Positions 9,366 through 18,171 of a DNA stretch of 64,000 nt are shown here, piece by piece. Position numbers and translations under genes: made by a program. The notes under the pieces were generated by a model. It saw only the letters and a list, made by a program, of their open reading frames with translations. It had not been told where the DNA came from and searched no databases. The stretch's first letter is position 1; the number at the start of each line of letters is the position of its first letter. This DNA is from an uncultured Aquimarina sp. (GTDB taxonomy: Bacteria > Bacteroidota > Bacteroidia > Flavobacteriales > Flavobacteriaceae): contig CANMLG010000024.1 of the NCBI GenBank assembly GCA_947498765.1, forward strand, positions 124,001-188,000, given 5' to 3'.

Positions 9366-9962
9366 ATGGATAAGTTTTCAATAAATTATACTCAAATTAA
9401 CATGCAAAACACTGAAAACCAACAAGCAGCTGGATTCCCTCCGTTTACACGCGGATATCATACTCATAACTTTACAACTCAAATAATCCCAATTAATTTA
9501 TTTACCGATCAAATACATTATCATATTTCAGAATTATCTGTAATACCAATAATCCAACTTTTTGATCAAATTATTTTACAAAAAGAAACTTCACCAAATA
9601 CAACGGCTATCATTAATTTAAAAATACCATTTACAAATACAATAAATGATATCATTTCAATTAGAGTATTAAGAACTGTATTGGCCTGTATTTGTAATGA
9701 CCTTTACAAAAACCCCAATACTTTAAAATTCAATTTTATTGCTTTCGCAGAAGATACTAATACTATTTCCGAAATTTATAATTTTGCAAACATAGCTCAA
9801 ATTGACACCTTAGTAAGTAACGAAAGCTTGTATAATATATTTATAAAGATTCAACCTTTACTACCTAAATTTCCTATTGACTGTTTATCAGGAGGTAAAA
9901 AAATAGAAGAAAAAACCGCTCTATTGTTTACAAAAGTTTATTCAAAAATACCTTCATTATAA
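9366..9962 (+). CDS. Short protein with methylmalonyl-CoA mutase-like N-terminal motif; possible large-subunit remnant
   Basis: This 198-aa protein starts 4 bp after the mutase small subunit, at the position usually held by the gene of about 700 aa for the cobalamin-binding large subunit. Its AAGFPPFTRGYHTHNF segment (about residues 20-36) resembles the substrate-channel motif PFTRGPY of mutases. NDIISIRVLRTVLACI (about 95-110) recalls the FFMEIAKLRALRxL barrel strand. The rest is not recognisable: there is no AFDLATHRGYDSD region and no C-terminal cobalamin domain (no DxHxxG). The assignment as a shrunken large subunit is inference. It could also be an unrelated small partner of the preceding protein. 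Confidence 0.45.
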   Translation: MDKFSINYTQINMQNTENQQAAGFPPFTRGYHTHNFTTQIIPINLFTDQIHYHISELSVIPIIQLFDQIILQKETSPNTTAIINLKIPFTNTINDIISIRVLRTVLACICNDLYKNPNTLKFNFIAFAEDTNTISEIYNFANIAQIDTLVSNESLYNIFIKIQPLLPKFPIDCLSGGKKIEEKTALLFTKVYSKIPSL

Positions 9963-10014
9963 AATAAATTGTGCCGCTATACATTTATATTGTAAATTCA
10001 GCAAAAAAATAGAA

Positions 10015-10896
10015 ATGAATTATACCGCTAAAATGCTGCGTAACGACGCTTTAAAAGGAAAAACCATAGTAGTAACAGGCGGTGGTAGTGGTTTGGGGAA
10101 ATCAATGACTACCTACTTCATGGAATTAGGGGCTAACGTAATTATAACTTCGCGTAATATTGAAAAACTTGAACGTGTAAAAACAGAATTAGAAACAAAA
10201 ACAGGAAGTAAATGCCTTGCTTTAGCTTGTGATGTTAGAAATATTGAAGAAGTAGAAGCAATGCATGAAAAAGCTATAAAAACTTTTGGTAAAGTTGATG
10301 TTTTACTCAACAACGCTGCTGGAAATTTTATTTCGCCAACTGAACGCCTTTCCGCAAATGCTTTTGATACCATTATTGATATTGTTTTGAAAGGAACAAA
10401 AAATTGCACTTTAACCTTTGGTAAACACTGGATTGACACAAAACAAACCAACACAAGTGTATTAAATATAGTTACTACTTATGCTTGGACTGGATCCGCT
10501 TATGTTGTTCCAAGCGCCACCGCTAAAGCAGGAGTATTAGCCATGACAAGGTCATTAGCCGTTGAATGGGCTAAATACGGAATGCGCTTTAATGCTATTG
10601 CTCCAGGTCCTTTCCCTACTAAAGGAGCTTGGGATAGATTATTACCAGAAGATATTAGAGATAAATTCGATTTAGCAAAAAAAGTACCTTTAAAGCGTGT
10701 TGGAGAACACCAAGAGCTTTCTAATCTTGCAGCTTATTTAGTATCTGATTTTTCTGCTTATATGAATGGCGAAGTAATTACTATAGATGGAGGCGAATGG
10801 CTTAAAGGAGCTGGTCAAATGAACTTATTAGAACAAATCCCTGAAACCTTATGGGATCAATTAGAAGCCGCCATAAGATCAAAAAAACGCAATTAG
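10015..10896 (+). CDS. 2,4-dienoyl-CoA reductase-like short-chain dehydrogenase
   Basis: The 293-aa Rossmann oxidoreductase has TGGGSGLG (21-28) for NADPH binding, NNAAGNF (99-105) and Lys171 in SATAKAGVLAMTRSLAVEWAKYG. The downstream GMRFNAIAPGPFPTKGAWDRL is typical of mitochondrial/peroxisomal-type dienoyl-CoA reductases rather than of general SDRs. The usual YxxxK tyrosine is replaced (SATAK), as in this subfamily. It would reduce 2,4-dienoyl-CoA during beta-oxidation of unsaturated fatty acids. It follows the mutase genes by about 50 bp, so a fatty-acyl-CoA metabolism cluster is plausible. Confidence 0.82.
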   Translation: MNYTAKMLRNDALKGKTIVVTGGGSGLGKSMTTYFMELGANVIITSRNIEKLERVKTELETKTGSKCLALACDVRNIEEVEAMHEKAIKTFGKVDVLLNNAAGNFISPTERLSANAFDTIIDIVLKGTKNCTLTFGKHWIDTKQTNTSVLNIVTTYAWTGSAYVVPSATAKAGVLAMTRSLAVEWAKYGMRFNAIAPGPFPTKGAWDRLLPEDIRDKFDLAKKVPLKRVGEHQELSNLAAYLVSDFSAYMNGEVITIDGGEWLKGAGQMNLLEQIPETLWDQLEAAIRSKKRN

Positions 10897-11095
10897 TTTT
10901 ATAAAGAGTAAATTTAAAAATATGAATCTAATTGGATTTATAAATTGTTTGCATTTTAATTCATTTTATTATTAAATAAAACTATGTATAAATCATCATA
11001 ATGACTTAATTTTTACTAAAACCTTATAGTGCTATTATTTTTGAATTAAATAATGTATTATTGCAGAAAATAACCCTCAATTTAAATTAATAATT

Positions 11096-11536
11096 ATGAA
11101 AAAGACTTTTAAATTTTTACTATTAACCATTAGTTTTTTATTTTCGGGAGCCATTTTTGCCCAAAGTATCGAGTTTGCAACACCTCCCAAAAAAAACATC
11201 CCTAAAGCGCAAAGTATTCCTGGTTATAAAATAAAATATACTGCTACTAAACCTAGTACTATTTATTTAGGTATACAAAAAGATGGAAAAGCCATTGGTA
11301 ATGCTATCCATAAAGTATCAGGTGCAGGTACAAAAACTATTGATTTAAGCCTTTGGATTTGGGAAGGAGCATCTCAATTAAGTAAAAATTCAAATTATAC
11401 ATATACACTTTCAATGTGGGCCGATCCTGAAAATGTATTTAAACATATGGCTGCTGAAGCTAAATCAATAGATGGTGTTACTGTAGGTAAACCAAAAAAG
11501 AAAAAAAAGAAGAAAAAGAAGAAAAAAAAGAACTAG
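11096..11536 (+). CDS. Exported protein with C-terminal run of 12 lysines
   Basis: The 146-aa product has a clear signal peptide (cut probably after FAQ, residue 23), a beta-rich middle of about 105 residues resembling small carbohydrate-binding or Ig-like modules (GYKIKYTATKPSTIYLGIQKDGK; LSLWIWEGASQLSKNSNYTY), and a tail GKPKKKK... with 12 consecutive Lys followed by Asn. The lysine codons are a mixture of AAA and AAG, so the run is not a pure homopolymer tract. Such a tail could bind polyanions (LPS, sulfated glycans, DNA). No family can be named with certainty. Confidence 0.6.
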   Translation: MKKTFKFLLLTISFLFSGAIFAQSIEFATPPKKNIPKAQSIPGYKIKYTATKPSTIYLGIQKDGKAIGNAIHKVSGAGTKTIDLSLWIWEGASQLSKNSNYTYTLSMWADPENVFKHMAAEAKSIDGVTVGKPKKKKKKKKKKKKN

Positions 11537-11555
11537 TTTAGATTTAGTTTTTTTT

Positions 11556-11728
11556 AAACTCGGATTATGCACTAGAACTTTGCAATGAGGTATTAAAGCA
11601 CAATAAAAACAAGTACTTTCTCAATTTCAGCAAAGCACCGCTATGGTTAAATTGAAAAGTGCAACAAAGTGTTTGTTTTTGAAGTGATTTCATAACGTAA
11701 TAAATTTTATAATGCATAATTTGGGTTA
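11556..11728 (-). repeat. Interspersed repeat, copy B (173 bp, internally deleted)
   Basis: This is copy A in opposite orientation: ends AAACTCGGATTATGCACTAG (11557 onward) and TATAATGCATAATTTGGGTT (to 11728), with the central ACCATAGCGGTGC region retained. Compared with copy A about 55 bp are missing, including the AAGCCAAA/TTTGGCTT hairpin. The first 90 bp of the shared internal frame differ from copy A at only a few bases. It lies just downstream of the poly-lysine gene and just before the terminator of nnr. Confidence 0.75.
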
Positions 11729-11735
11729 AAATAAC

Positions 11736-11773
11736 AACACCCCCCACTTACATTTATGTAAATGGGGGGTGTT
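11736..11773. terminator. Strong GC-rich hairpin terminator
   Basis: AACACCCCCCA (11736-11746) pairs perfectly with TGGGGGGTGTT (11763-11773), and the inner TTACAT/ATGTAA extends the stem after one mismatch. It lies about 20 bp downstream of the nnr stop on the minus strand and can also stop transcription from the plus-strand gene. GC content is far above the surroundings. Confidence 0.8.
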
Positions 11774-11792
11774 TAGTTTTAAATACTTTCTC

Positions 11793-13322
11793 TTATTGCT
11801 TATTTTGATCGGGTTGCTTAAATAATTCTAAATAAGCTTTACCAATATTATTTACAATATCAGAAGCCAAAAGCGCTTGATAGCCTAAACTTTCAACAGC
11901 AATGTCACCTGCACTACCATGTAAATAGACTCCAAAAATACTTGCTTGTAATGCCTTATATCCCTGACTAATAAGCCCTGTTATTATACCTGCTAACACA
12001 TCACCTGTACCTGCTGTAGCCATACCTGGGTTTCCTGTAGTATTAACATAAATTTCATCATTATGCACAGTAATAGTATTAGCTCCTTTTATTACAACAA
12101 TACAACTATATTTTTTTGAAAATATTTTGACTTTTTCAAGTTTATCAAAATCATCGCTCCAAACACCAATTAAGCGTTCTAACTCTTTAACATGTGGTGT
12201 TAATACTGTCTGCTTTGGAATAAATTTCAACAACACTTTATCTTTTGATAGCATATTTAATCCATCTGCATCAATCACTAAAGGCTTATCATTTTTTTTC
12301 AAAAAATCCACAAAAGCTTCAAAAGTTTTTTCATGCATACCTAAGCCCACTCCAATACATATTACACTTGGCTCTATATCAAATTCAAAATCTTCTAAAT
12401 AATTATCATTATCATGATCCACAACCATAGCTTCTGGTAAGCCTGTTTGCATTATATCATAACCGCACTCTGGCACTAATGCTGAAACTAAACCCGCTCC
12501 AACCCTTAAACATGATTTTGAAGCCAATAACATACTCCCTATTTTACCTTTACTTCCACCTATTAATAATGCATGTCCATAACTCCCTTTATGACTATAT
12601 TTTTCGCGAGGTTGATAAAATTTTAAAACTTCATTTTTTAGGATAAGCTCCATTTTAGTATCAACTTCATTTAAATATTGTGCATCTAAGCCAATATTAA
12701 TATAATCAACATCTTGTGCATATTTAGCCGTTTCTGGTAAAAAGAAAATTAACTTAGGTGCCTGAAAAGTTAAGCATACATTAGCATAAATCACTGATTT
12801 TTCATCTTCAACAGGTTTTTCTGCATATAAACCTGATGGAACGTCAATTGATAAAATAAATGCATTAGTATCATTTAAATGTACTATTAGCTTTTTTACC
12901 CAGGGCTCCATAGATCTATTCAAGCCAATTCCAAAAATAGCATCAACAACCATATCGTTAGGAGATATTACAGGGAATTCTTCTTCATTTTTCAATTGAA
13001 CAGGCCATTCATTATCAATTTCTTTTAAACGGTCATAATTAACTAAAAAAGCCTTACTTCTATTAGTGCTAAAATTAACAATATATGTAGTTACATTATA
13101 TCCATGCTCAACTAACAGGCGAGCTATAACTAATCCATCTCCTCCATTATTACCTAATCCACAAAAAACATGAATGGGTACTTGGGCTCCTTGTAAACGT
13201 TCATGAATGGTATTAAAAATAACCGTTCCAGCGCGTTCTACTAACTCTAGAAAAGTAATACTTTGATTTTTAACCGTTAAATAATCTACTTCTTTAATAT
13301 GTGATAGTCCTAGTAATTTCAT
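11793..13322 (-). CDS. nnr: Bifunctional NAD(P)H-hydrate epimerase / ADP-dependent dehydratase
   Basis: The 509-aa enzyme is the usual fusion of YjeF_N (epimerase, about 1-220) with the C-terminal carbohydrate-kinase-like dehydratase (about 230-505). Visible motifs are GNNGGDG (57-63) in the epimerase and GHALLIGGSKGKIGSMLLAS, KGANT and AGTGDVLAGII in the dehydratase. It repairs hydrated NADH and NADPH. It is monocistronic on the minus strand and ends at a strong hairpin terminator. Full family length; no anomaly. Confidence 0.93.
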   Translation of the reverse strand: MKLLGLSHIKEVDYLTVKNQSITFLELVERAGTVIFNTIHERLQGAQVPIHVFCGLGNNGGDGLVIARLLVEHGYNVTTYIVNFSTNRSKAFLVNYDRLKEIDNEWPVQLKNEEEFPVISPNDMVVDAIFGIGLNRSMEPWVKKLIVHLNDTNAFILSIDVPSGLYAEKPVEDEKSVIYANVCLTFQAPKLIFFLPETAKYAQDVDYINIGLDAQYLNEVDTKMELILKNEVLKFYQPREKYSHKGSYGHALLIGGSKGKIGSMLLASKSCLRVGAGLVSALVPECGYDIMQTGLPEAMVVDHDNDNYLEDFEFDIEPSVICIGVGLGMHEKTFEAFVDFLKKNDKPLVIDADGLNMLSKDKVLLKFIPKQTVLTPHVKELERLIGVWSDDFDKLEKVKIFSKKYSCIVVIKGANTITVHNDEIYVNTTGNPGMATAGTGDVLAGIITGLISQGYKALQASIFGVYLHGSAGDIAVESLGYQALLASDIVNNIGKAYLELFKQPDQNKQ

Positions 13323-13618
13323 AACTATAAATATAGTAATGATTACACACTTAAATTGTATTTAATCTGCCGTATGTGTTTTTTGACGAAAAAATAAGTG
13401 GGTTTTTTCATATAATAAAAAAAAACATATAATCACAAATAACCAACATGAAAAACACACAATCAATTAATTATCAGTTAATTAAATTAAATAAAACAAA
13501 ATTAACGAGCACAAATAAAAGATTAAAAGCAAATAATTCAGTTAAAGTGTGCTAAATATTTTGTATATATGTTATATTTTCCTACTTTTATAAAACAAAC
13601 AATAATATCATACCCCAT

Positions 13619-13801
13619 ATGAAAAATAGATCCCCTATAAAAATAGCATTCGTTTTTTTATTTACATTTATTGTTCAAATGATTATTATGTTGGATACTA
13701 ACAATGAAAAATCTAATAATATTAGAGAAGAATTAACTAAAGTTATTAAGCTAGATAATAACTCTTCTATTTCCGCATTAATTTTTAGAAAATCAAAATA
13801 A
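13619..13801 (+). CDS. Small membrane protein, hypothetical
   Basis: This 60-codon frame encodes a basic N-terminus, one hydrophobic helix (about residues 8-25, AFVFLFTFIVQMIIML) and a charged C-terminal half. It stands alone in an AT-rich gap and is followed about 80 bp later by a strong perfect terminator hairpin, which favours a transcribed gene. I do not recognise a family. A spurious frame in AT-rich DNA cannot be excluded. Confidence 0.35.
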   Translation: MKNRSPIKIAFVFLFTFIVQMIIMLDTNNEKSNNIREELTKVIKLDNNSSISALIFRKSK

Positions 13802-13883
13802 ATTTATACAAAAATTATTAGGTTTAAGTATAAATTCTATAGCATTAAAATAGTAAACCAGATATCAAATAATTATTGATACT

Positions 13884-13914
13884 AAAAGCCGTTTGCCAAA
13901 TGCAAACGGCTTTT
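13884..13914. terminator. Bidirectional intrinsic terminator
   Basis: AAAAGCCGTTTGC (13884-13896) and GCAAACGGCTTTT (13902-13914) form a perfect 13-bp stem with a 5-nt loop, A-rich on one side and U-rich on the other. It lies between the small membrane protein gene and the 3' end of the FAD-dependent protein gene. Confidence 0.85.
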
Positions 13915-13950
13915 ACTTTTTCTAAAATATCATATACATAACAAGACAAT

Positions 13951-15516
13951 CTAGTATTGCTTCTTCAGTATACTTGCAATAGCTTCGGCACATTTTTCGC
14001 CATCTATAGCCGCAGAAATAATTCCGCCAGCATAGCCTGCTCCTTCTCCGCAAGGATATAAGCCTTTTATTTGTGGATGCTCTAGTGTTAATCTATCTCT
14101 GGGTATACGAACTGGTGATGATGTTCGGGATTCTGGTGCATGAGCTACCGCATCCTCGGTCAAATAACCACGCATACTCTTATTAAAATCCTGAAAACCT
14201 TGCTTTAAAATGGAATGAATGAACTTAGGAAACACTAAGCCCATATCAACAGAAGTCAAGCCTGGTTTATAAGATGTTTCTGGTAGCGATTGCGATTCCT
14301 TTCCCGCTACTAAATCTGTTAATCTTTGTGCTGGAACACGTTGTGTTTCTCCTCCTAATTGCCATGCCTTTTTTTCTATGTCAGCCTGGAAATACATTCC
14401 TGCCAAAGGACCAAATTGCGCATAGGATTTAAAATCTTCCAAACGGAGCTCTACAACGATTCCACTATTTGATGTTGGCTGATCTCTTTTGGATGGTGAC
14501 CAACCATTAGTAACTACTTCTCCTGCTTGAGTAGCACAAGGAGCAATTACTCCTCCAGGACACATACAAAACGAATACATTCCACGTCCATTTACCTGCT
14601 TTACTATACTATAAGGCGAAGGTGGTAAATATGGACTCCTTTCTTTTGTTTTGTATTGGATTTGATCAATAAACTGCTGAGAATGTTCAACTCTAACACC
14701 TAAAGCAAAAGGTTTAGCCTCTATATATATATGTTTTTCATGTAGTAATTTAAAAATATCACGTGCCGAATGCCCTGTTGCTAAAATTACTTTTCGAGCA
14801 TTTATTTTACTCCCATCCTGTAAAATGACACCATCAATCTCACTATTTTTTAGTACAAAATCTATTACTCTTTTATTAAAACAAACTTCACCTCCTTGTG
14901 CAATTATTTTTTCACGCATGGACGCAATAATAGCGGGTAGTTTATTTGTTCCGATATGTGGGTGCGCATTTATTTTAATTTCGGGCGTGGCGCCAAAACC
15001 AACCAACAAGTCTAAAATTCGGTTCACATCTCCCCTTTTTTTTGATCTGGTATACAGTTTTCCATCGCTGTAAGTTCCTGCTCCTCCTTCTCCAAAACAA
15101 TAGTTAGAATCCTCATTAACAGTATGATCTCTGGTAATAGCCTTTAAATCCCTTCTACGACTTCTTACATCTTTACCTCGCTCAATTACAATGGGTTTCA
15201 ATCCGAACTCAATACATCTCAGAGCTGCAAAAAGCCCAGCTGGTCCTGCTCCTACTATAATTACCTGCTCGGCATTGTTTACCTGTGGATAAATGGGCAA
15301 TTGAGATTCATTAGGCACAAAATCTTCATTAATATACAGTGCTAAAGTTAAATTTATTTTAATATTTTTTTGACGAGCATCAATGGATCGTTTAACTATT
15401 TCAATATGGTTAATCTCTGACTCAGAAATACTATTTAATTGAGCTACTTTTCTCTTTAAAACGTGCATTAAGGTCGCTTCCTTTGGGGAAACTTGAATAC
15501 GAATAGTAATGGGCAT
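13951..15516 (-). CDS. Uncharacterised FAD-dependent dehydrogenase (COG2509-like)
   Basis: The 521-aa flavoprotein has an N-terminal extension of about 80 residues (MPITIRIQVSPKEA...), then the dinucleotide-binding GAGPAG (89-94) in VIIVGAGPAGLFAALRC. A second cluster, CFGEGGAGTYSDGKLYTR, is diagnostic of this family, and the protein ends with GLYPCGEGAGYAGGIISAAIDG, which contacts FAD. The family is widespread in Bacteroidetes but its reaction is unknown. It is monocistronic on the minus strand and ends at a bidirectional terminator. The assignment to the family is firm; the function is not known. Confidence 0.85.
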   Translation of the reverse strand: MPITIRIQVSPKEATLMHVLKRKVAQLNSISESEINHIEIVKRSIDARQKNIKINLTLALYINEDFVPNESQLPIYPQVNNAEQVIIVGAGPAGLFAALRCIEFGLKPIVIERGKDVRSRRRDLKAITRDHTVNEDSNYCFGEGGAGTYSDGKLYTRSKKRGDVNRILDLLVGFGATPEIKINAHPHIGTNKLPAIIASMREKIIAQGGEVCFNKRVIDFVLKNSEIDGVILQDGSKINARKVILATGHSARDIFKLLHEKHIYIEAKPFALGVRVEHSQQFIDQIQYKTKERSPYLPPSPYSIVKQVNGRGMYSFCMCPGGVIAPCATQAGEVVTNGWSPSKRDQPTSNSGIVVELRLEDFKSYAQFGPLAGMYFQADIEKKAWQLGGETQRVPAQRLTDLVAGKESQSLPETSYKPGLTSVDMGLVFPKFIHSILKQGFQDFNKSMRGYLTEDAVAHAPESRTSSPVRIPRDRLTLEHPQIKGLYPCGEGAGYAGGIISAAIDGEKCAEAIASILKKQY

Positions 15517-15634
15517 AAATTTTTTACGACTTTATAGTATACAAAAGTAGCCAAAGTCTTTTCTTAAAACTGAATAAATTCTTAAAATCATTATTATTTG
15601 ATTTTTATAACTTAAATTGTTAAAAAAAAAGCAG

Positions 15635-17122
15635 ATGAAAAAATATATCCTTATACCGTTTATAGTTACAGCATTTTGCCTATTTTCATGTAATAATGAT
15701 GATGACAATAATACTACTTCAAACCGTATTCCTACTCCACAAATTGGACTTGAAGCTGAAGCTAACAATGTCACCAAAAATCAAATCAATTCATTTATAT
15801 ACAGGTCTTTAAATTCTTTTTATCTATACAAAGATGAACAACCTCTTTTAGAAGATTTTAAATTTAGTAATGATGCAGAATTTACCGAATTTATAGAATC
15901 TCAAGGGGAACCTAGAACCTTTTTTGACTTACTTAAAACTGTGCCTTCAAATGATCGATTTAGTTTTATAACAAATGACTTCGTTCGCTTGGAAAACTTT
16001 TTCCAAGGAGTTCGTTTATCTACAGGTATGGATTTTATAAGTATGAATATTCCTGGCGGAAATTCAAATTATATTGCAGTAACGCAGGTAATTAAAGATA
16101 GTCCTGCAGATATAGCTGGTGTAAAAAGAGGTATGATTTTCAATAAAATTGATGGAGAAGATATTACAGACACTACTGACAATAAGCTTTTTGGAAGTAG
16201 CCCAATTAATTTCACCCTAGGTCTTGCTAATGTAACCGATGGTGTTTTAAGTGATACCGACCAAACATTTGATTTAGAAAAAGTTGAATTTACTGAAAAC
16301 CCTATTGCTATCGCCAAAACACTTGAAGTAGAAGGTACTAAAATTGGATACTTATTATACAATGGTTTTATCCGCAATTCAGAAGAAGCCCTTAATATTG
16401 AATTTGGAAAATTTAAGTCTGAAGGGATTAATAATTTGATTGTTGACTTAAGATATAATGGTGGTGGTAGTGTAGCTACAGCTATAGCTTTAGCAAGTTT
16501 AATAACTGGCCAATTTACTGATCAAGTAATTTTAAAAGAAAAATGGAATAGCGGCGTACAAGAATTTTTTACTAGAAACAATCCTGATCGTTTAGTAGAT
16601 AAATTTATTGATAAAACTCCCGCAAACGTAGCTTTAAACTCTTTAAATCTTAACAAAGTATATTTTATAACTACTAAAGAACAAACAGCTTCATCAAGCG
16701 AGCTTGTTCCAAATAGTTTAAGTGCTTACATTGATGTTATTATAGTTGGTGATGAAAGAGGAACTGTTGGAAAATCACAAGCATCTACAACATTTTATGA
16801 CTCCCCTACTTTGTTCAGTAAAGAAAATGTGAATCCAAATCATAAATATGCTTTGCAACCTTTAATTTTTAAAAGTGTAAATAATAATGATGTCCAAGTC
16901 CCTAATAGCGGACTAGCTCCAACTATTGTTGCTAAGGAAGACTTATTTAATTTAGGTATACTTGGAGATACTAAGGAAACATTACTCCAAGCTGCAATTA
17001 ATGATATTATTGGCAGTATCAACTTAGCCGCAAAACAACTTAAGTCAAAATCGTATGGTACTTACTCTGGGTCAAGTAGAATGCATGATCCTAATTATCA
17101 ACGTATGTATGTAAATCCTTAA
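15635..17122 (+). CDS. S41-family (C-terminal processing type) peptidase, lipoprotein
   Basis: I start at ATG 15635, giving a lipoprotein signal with lipobox Cys19 (LFSC) followed by an acidic/Asn-rich linker; a TTG six codons upstream is less likely. The order is: N-terminal cap (RSLNSFYLYKDEQPLL), PDZ-like region (about 130-185, DSPADIAGVKRGMIFNKIDG), then the S41 domain with GYLLYNGF, LIVDLRYNGGG, the nucleophile Ser in QTASSSELV (about base 16690) and the Lys of TVGKSQ. Flavobacteria carry several such cell-surface or periplasmic S41 peptidases; substrates are not known. A hairpin terminator follows. Confidence 0.88.
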   Translation: MKKYILIPFIVTAFCLFSCNNDDDNNTTSNRIPTPQIGLEAEANNVTKNQINSFIYRSLNSFYLYKDEQPLLEDFKFSNDAEFTEFIESQGEPRTFFDLLKTVPSNDRFSFITNDFVRLENFFQGVRLSTGMDFISMNIPGGNSNYIAVTQVIKDSPADIAGVKRGMIFNKIDGEDITDTTDNKLFGSSPINFTLGLANVTDGVLSDTDQTFDLEKVEFTENPIAIAKTLEVEGTKIGYLLYNGFIRNSEEALNIEFGKFKSEGINNLIVDLRYNGGGSVATAIALASLITGQFTDQVILKEKWNSGVQEFFTRNNPDRLVDKFIDKTPANVALNSLNLNKVYFITTKEQTASSSELVPNSLSAYIDVIIVGDERGTVGKSQASTTFYDSPTLFSKENVNPNHKYALQPLIFKSVNNNDVQVPNSGLAPTIVAKEDLFNLGILGDTKETLLQAAINDIIGSINLAAKQLKSKSYGTYSGSSRMHDPNYQRMYVNP

Positions 17123-17177
17123 TTAATAGATTTATATATATAGTTTTAAATTATAAGGGTACAATATTTTTAATAAA

Positions 17178-17215
17178 AAACCATTTCTCAAAATATAAAT
17201 TTTAAGAAATGGTTT
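17178..17215. terminator. Hairpin between convergent genes
   Basis: AAACCATTTCT (17178-17188) pairs perfectly with AGAAATGGTTT (17205-17215). It lies directly between the stop of the S41 peptidase and the stop of the convergent gene at 17220. Confidence 0.65.
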
Positions 17216-17219
17216 AAAA

Positions 17220-17672
17220 TTATGCTATTAGCATAAGTTCTTTTTTAACTTTTCTCTCTTTAGATAAAAAAGTTAGACGTAATAAATTCAATTGCTTATT
17301 GCATATTATATCCAGACGTGAAAAAATTGATTTAAATTCAGCACTAGCTGTTAAATTTTGTTTAATTAGTTCTAATTGATTGCTGATAAGTATCAATAAT
17401 TTATAATGTTTTAATAAAATACTTTCATTTGGAATTAAATCTATTTGTATACTAGATCTCTTTTCTTCATTAAAAAGCTCTAACCCGCAATACCATGGAA
17501 ATCGATTTCCTAATTCCATCCTTAAAAAATTAATTTCCTTCTGCAATTTTTTAAATTTTTTTGTATCACAAGCTACCTTTAATTTATTGCTTACATTCAA
17601 ATAACTTTCATTAGTAAAAACTAACATTTTACTTAATTTAACAATACCCAGAATAATACTATTTTGCCCCAT
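17220..17672 (-). CDS. Hypothetical helical protein
   Basis: This 150-aa product has no signal peptide and appears all-helical, rich in Lys, Leu, Ile and Asn, with repeated heptad-like stretches (KLQKEINFLRMELGNRF; HYKLLILISNQLELIKQNL). I do not recognise a family. It is flanked by a convergent terminator on one side and by a 500-bp AT-rich gap on the other, so it has its own promoter region. Length and codon use look like a real gene. Confidence 0.5.
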   Translation of the reverse strand: MGQNSIILGIVKLSKMLVFTNESYLNVSNKLKVACDTKKFKKLQKEINFLRMELGNRFPWYCGLELFNEEKRSSIQIDLIPNESILLKHYKLLILISNQLELIKQNLTASAEFKSIFSRLDIICNKQLNLLRLTFLSKERKVKKELMLIA

Positions 17673-18171
17673 TACTTAAAATTATTAATTGTTGATTGAT
17701 ATGTGTGTATTGATTTATTCTAATTTTTGTTTTTATTATTTTTTTTATGTTCAACTATAATCATAGTAAACATTTCTTAATTATTTATTTTCTATTTTAA
17801 GTAGCCACTTTTTCATAGACTTATGATTAGCTTAACATTATTACTAAACAATAGTTAAATTACTTTAATTTAAAACCAAAAACAAATTAAATAATTGATT
17901 TACAGTATTTTAACTAAAATTAAACATTTCTTAAATTTTTTATTAACATATTAATTACGATGTATTAATAATTCTTTATAAATTATGTATTTGAAGTATT
18001 TTATTTATCTGTTGTTTTTAACAATTAACTTGTATTTTAATTTTGGAATCTTTAAAATAAAAGTATTTCATATTAAAACAGATTTTCGGATTCTAAATAA
18101 ATAATTATAAAGTTTATTAATTTGATTAAATATTATTGTAATTTTATTGAATAACTTAAATTTTTTATGAA
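17673..18171. other. 500-bp AT-rich intergenic region
   Basis: I found no gene, repeat or strong hairpin here. It separates two divergent genes. The one element I can point to is TAATTTTG at 18038-18045, which fits the Bacteroidetes -7 consensus TAnnTTTG and points towards the DUF937 gene, leaving a leader of about 120 nt. No good -33 element accompanies it. Confidence 0.4.

Noticed and set aside
11565-11747. 60-codon minus-strand frame in front of nnr
   Set aside because: It is copy B of the repeat plus part of the terminator region; there is no independent sign of coding.
13448-13555. 35-codon frame MKNTQSINYQLIKLNKTK...
   Set aside because: It is short, very Lys/Asn-rich as expected from AT-rich noise, and has no terminator, homology or neighbour support.
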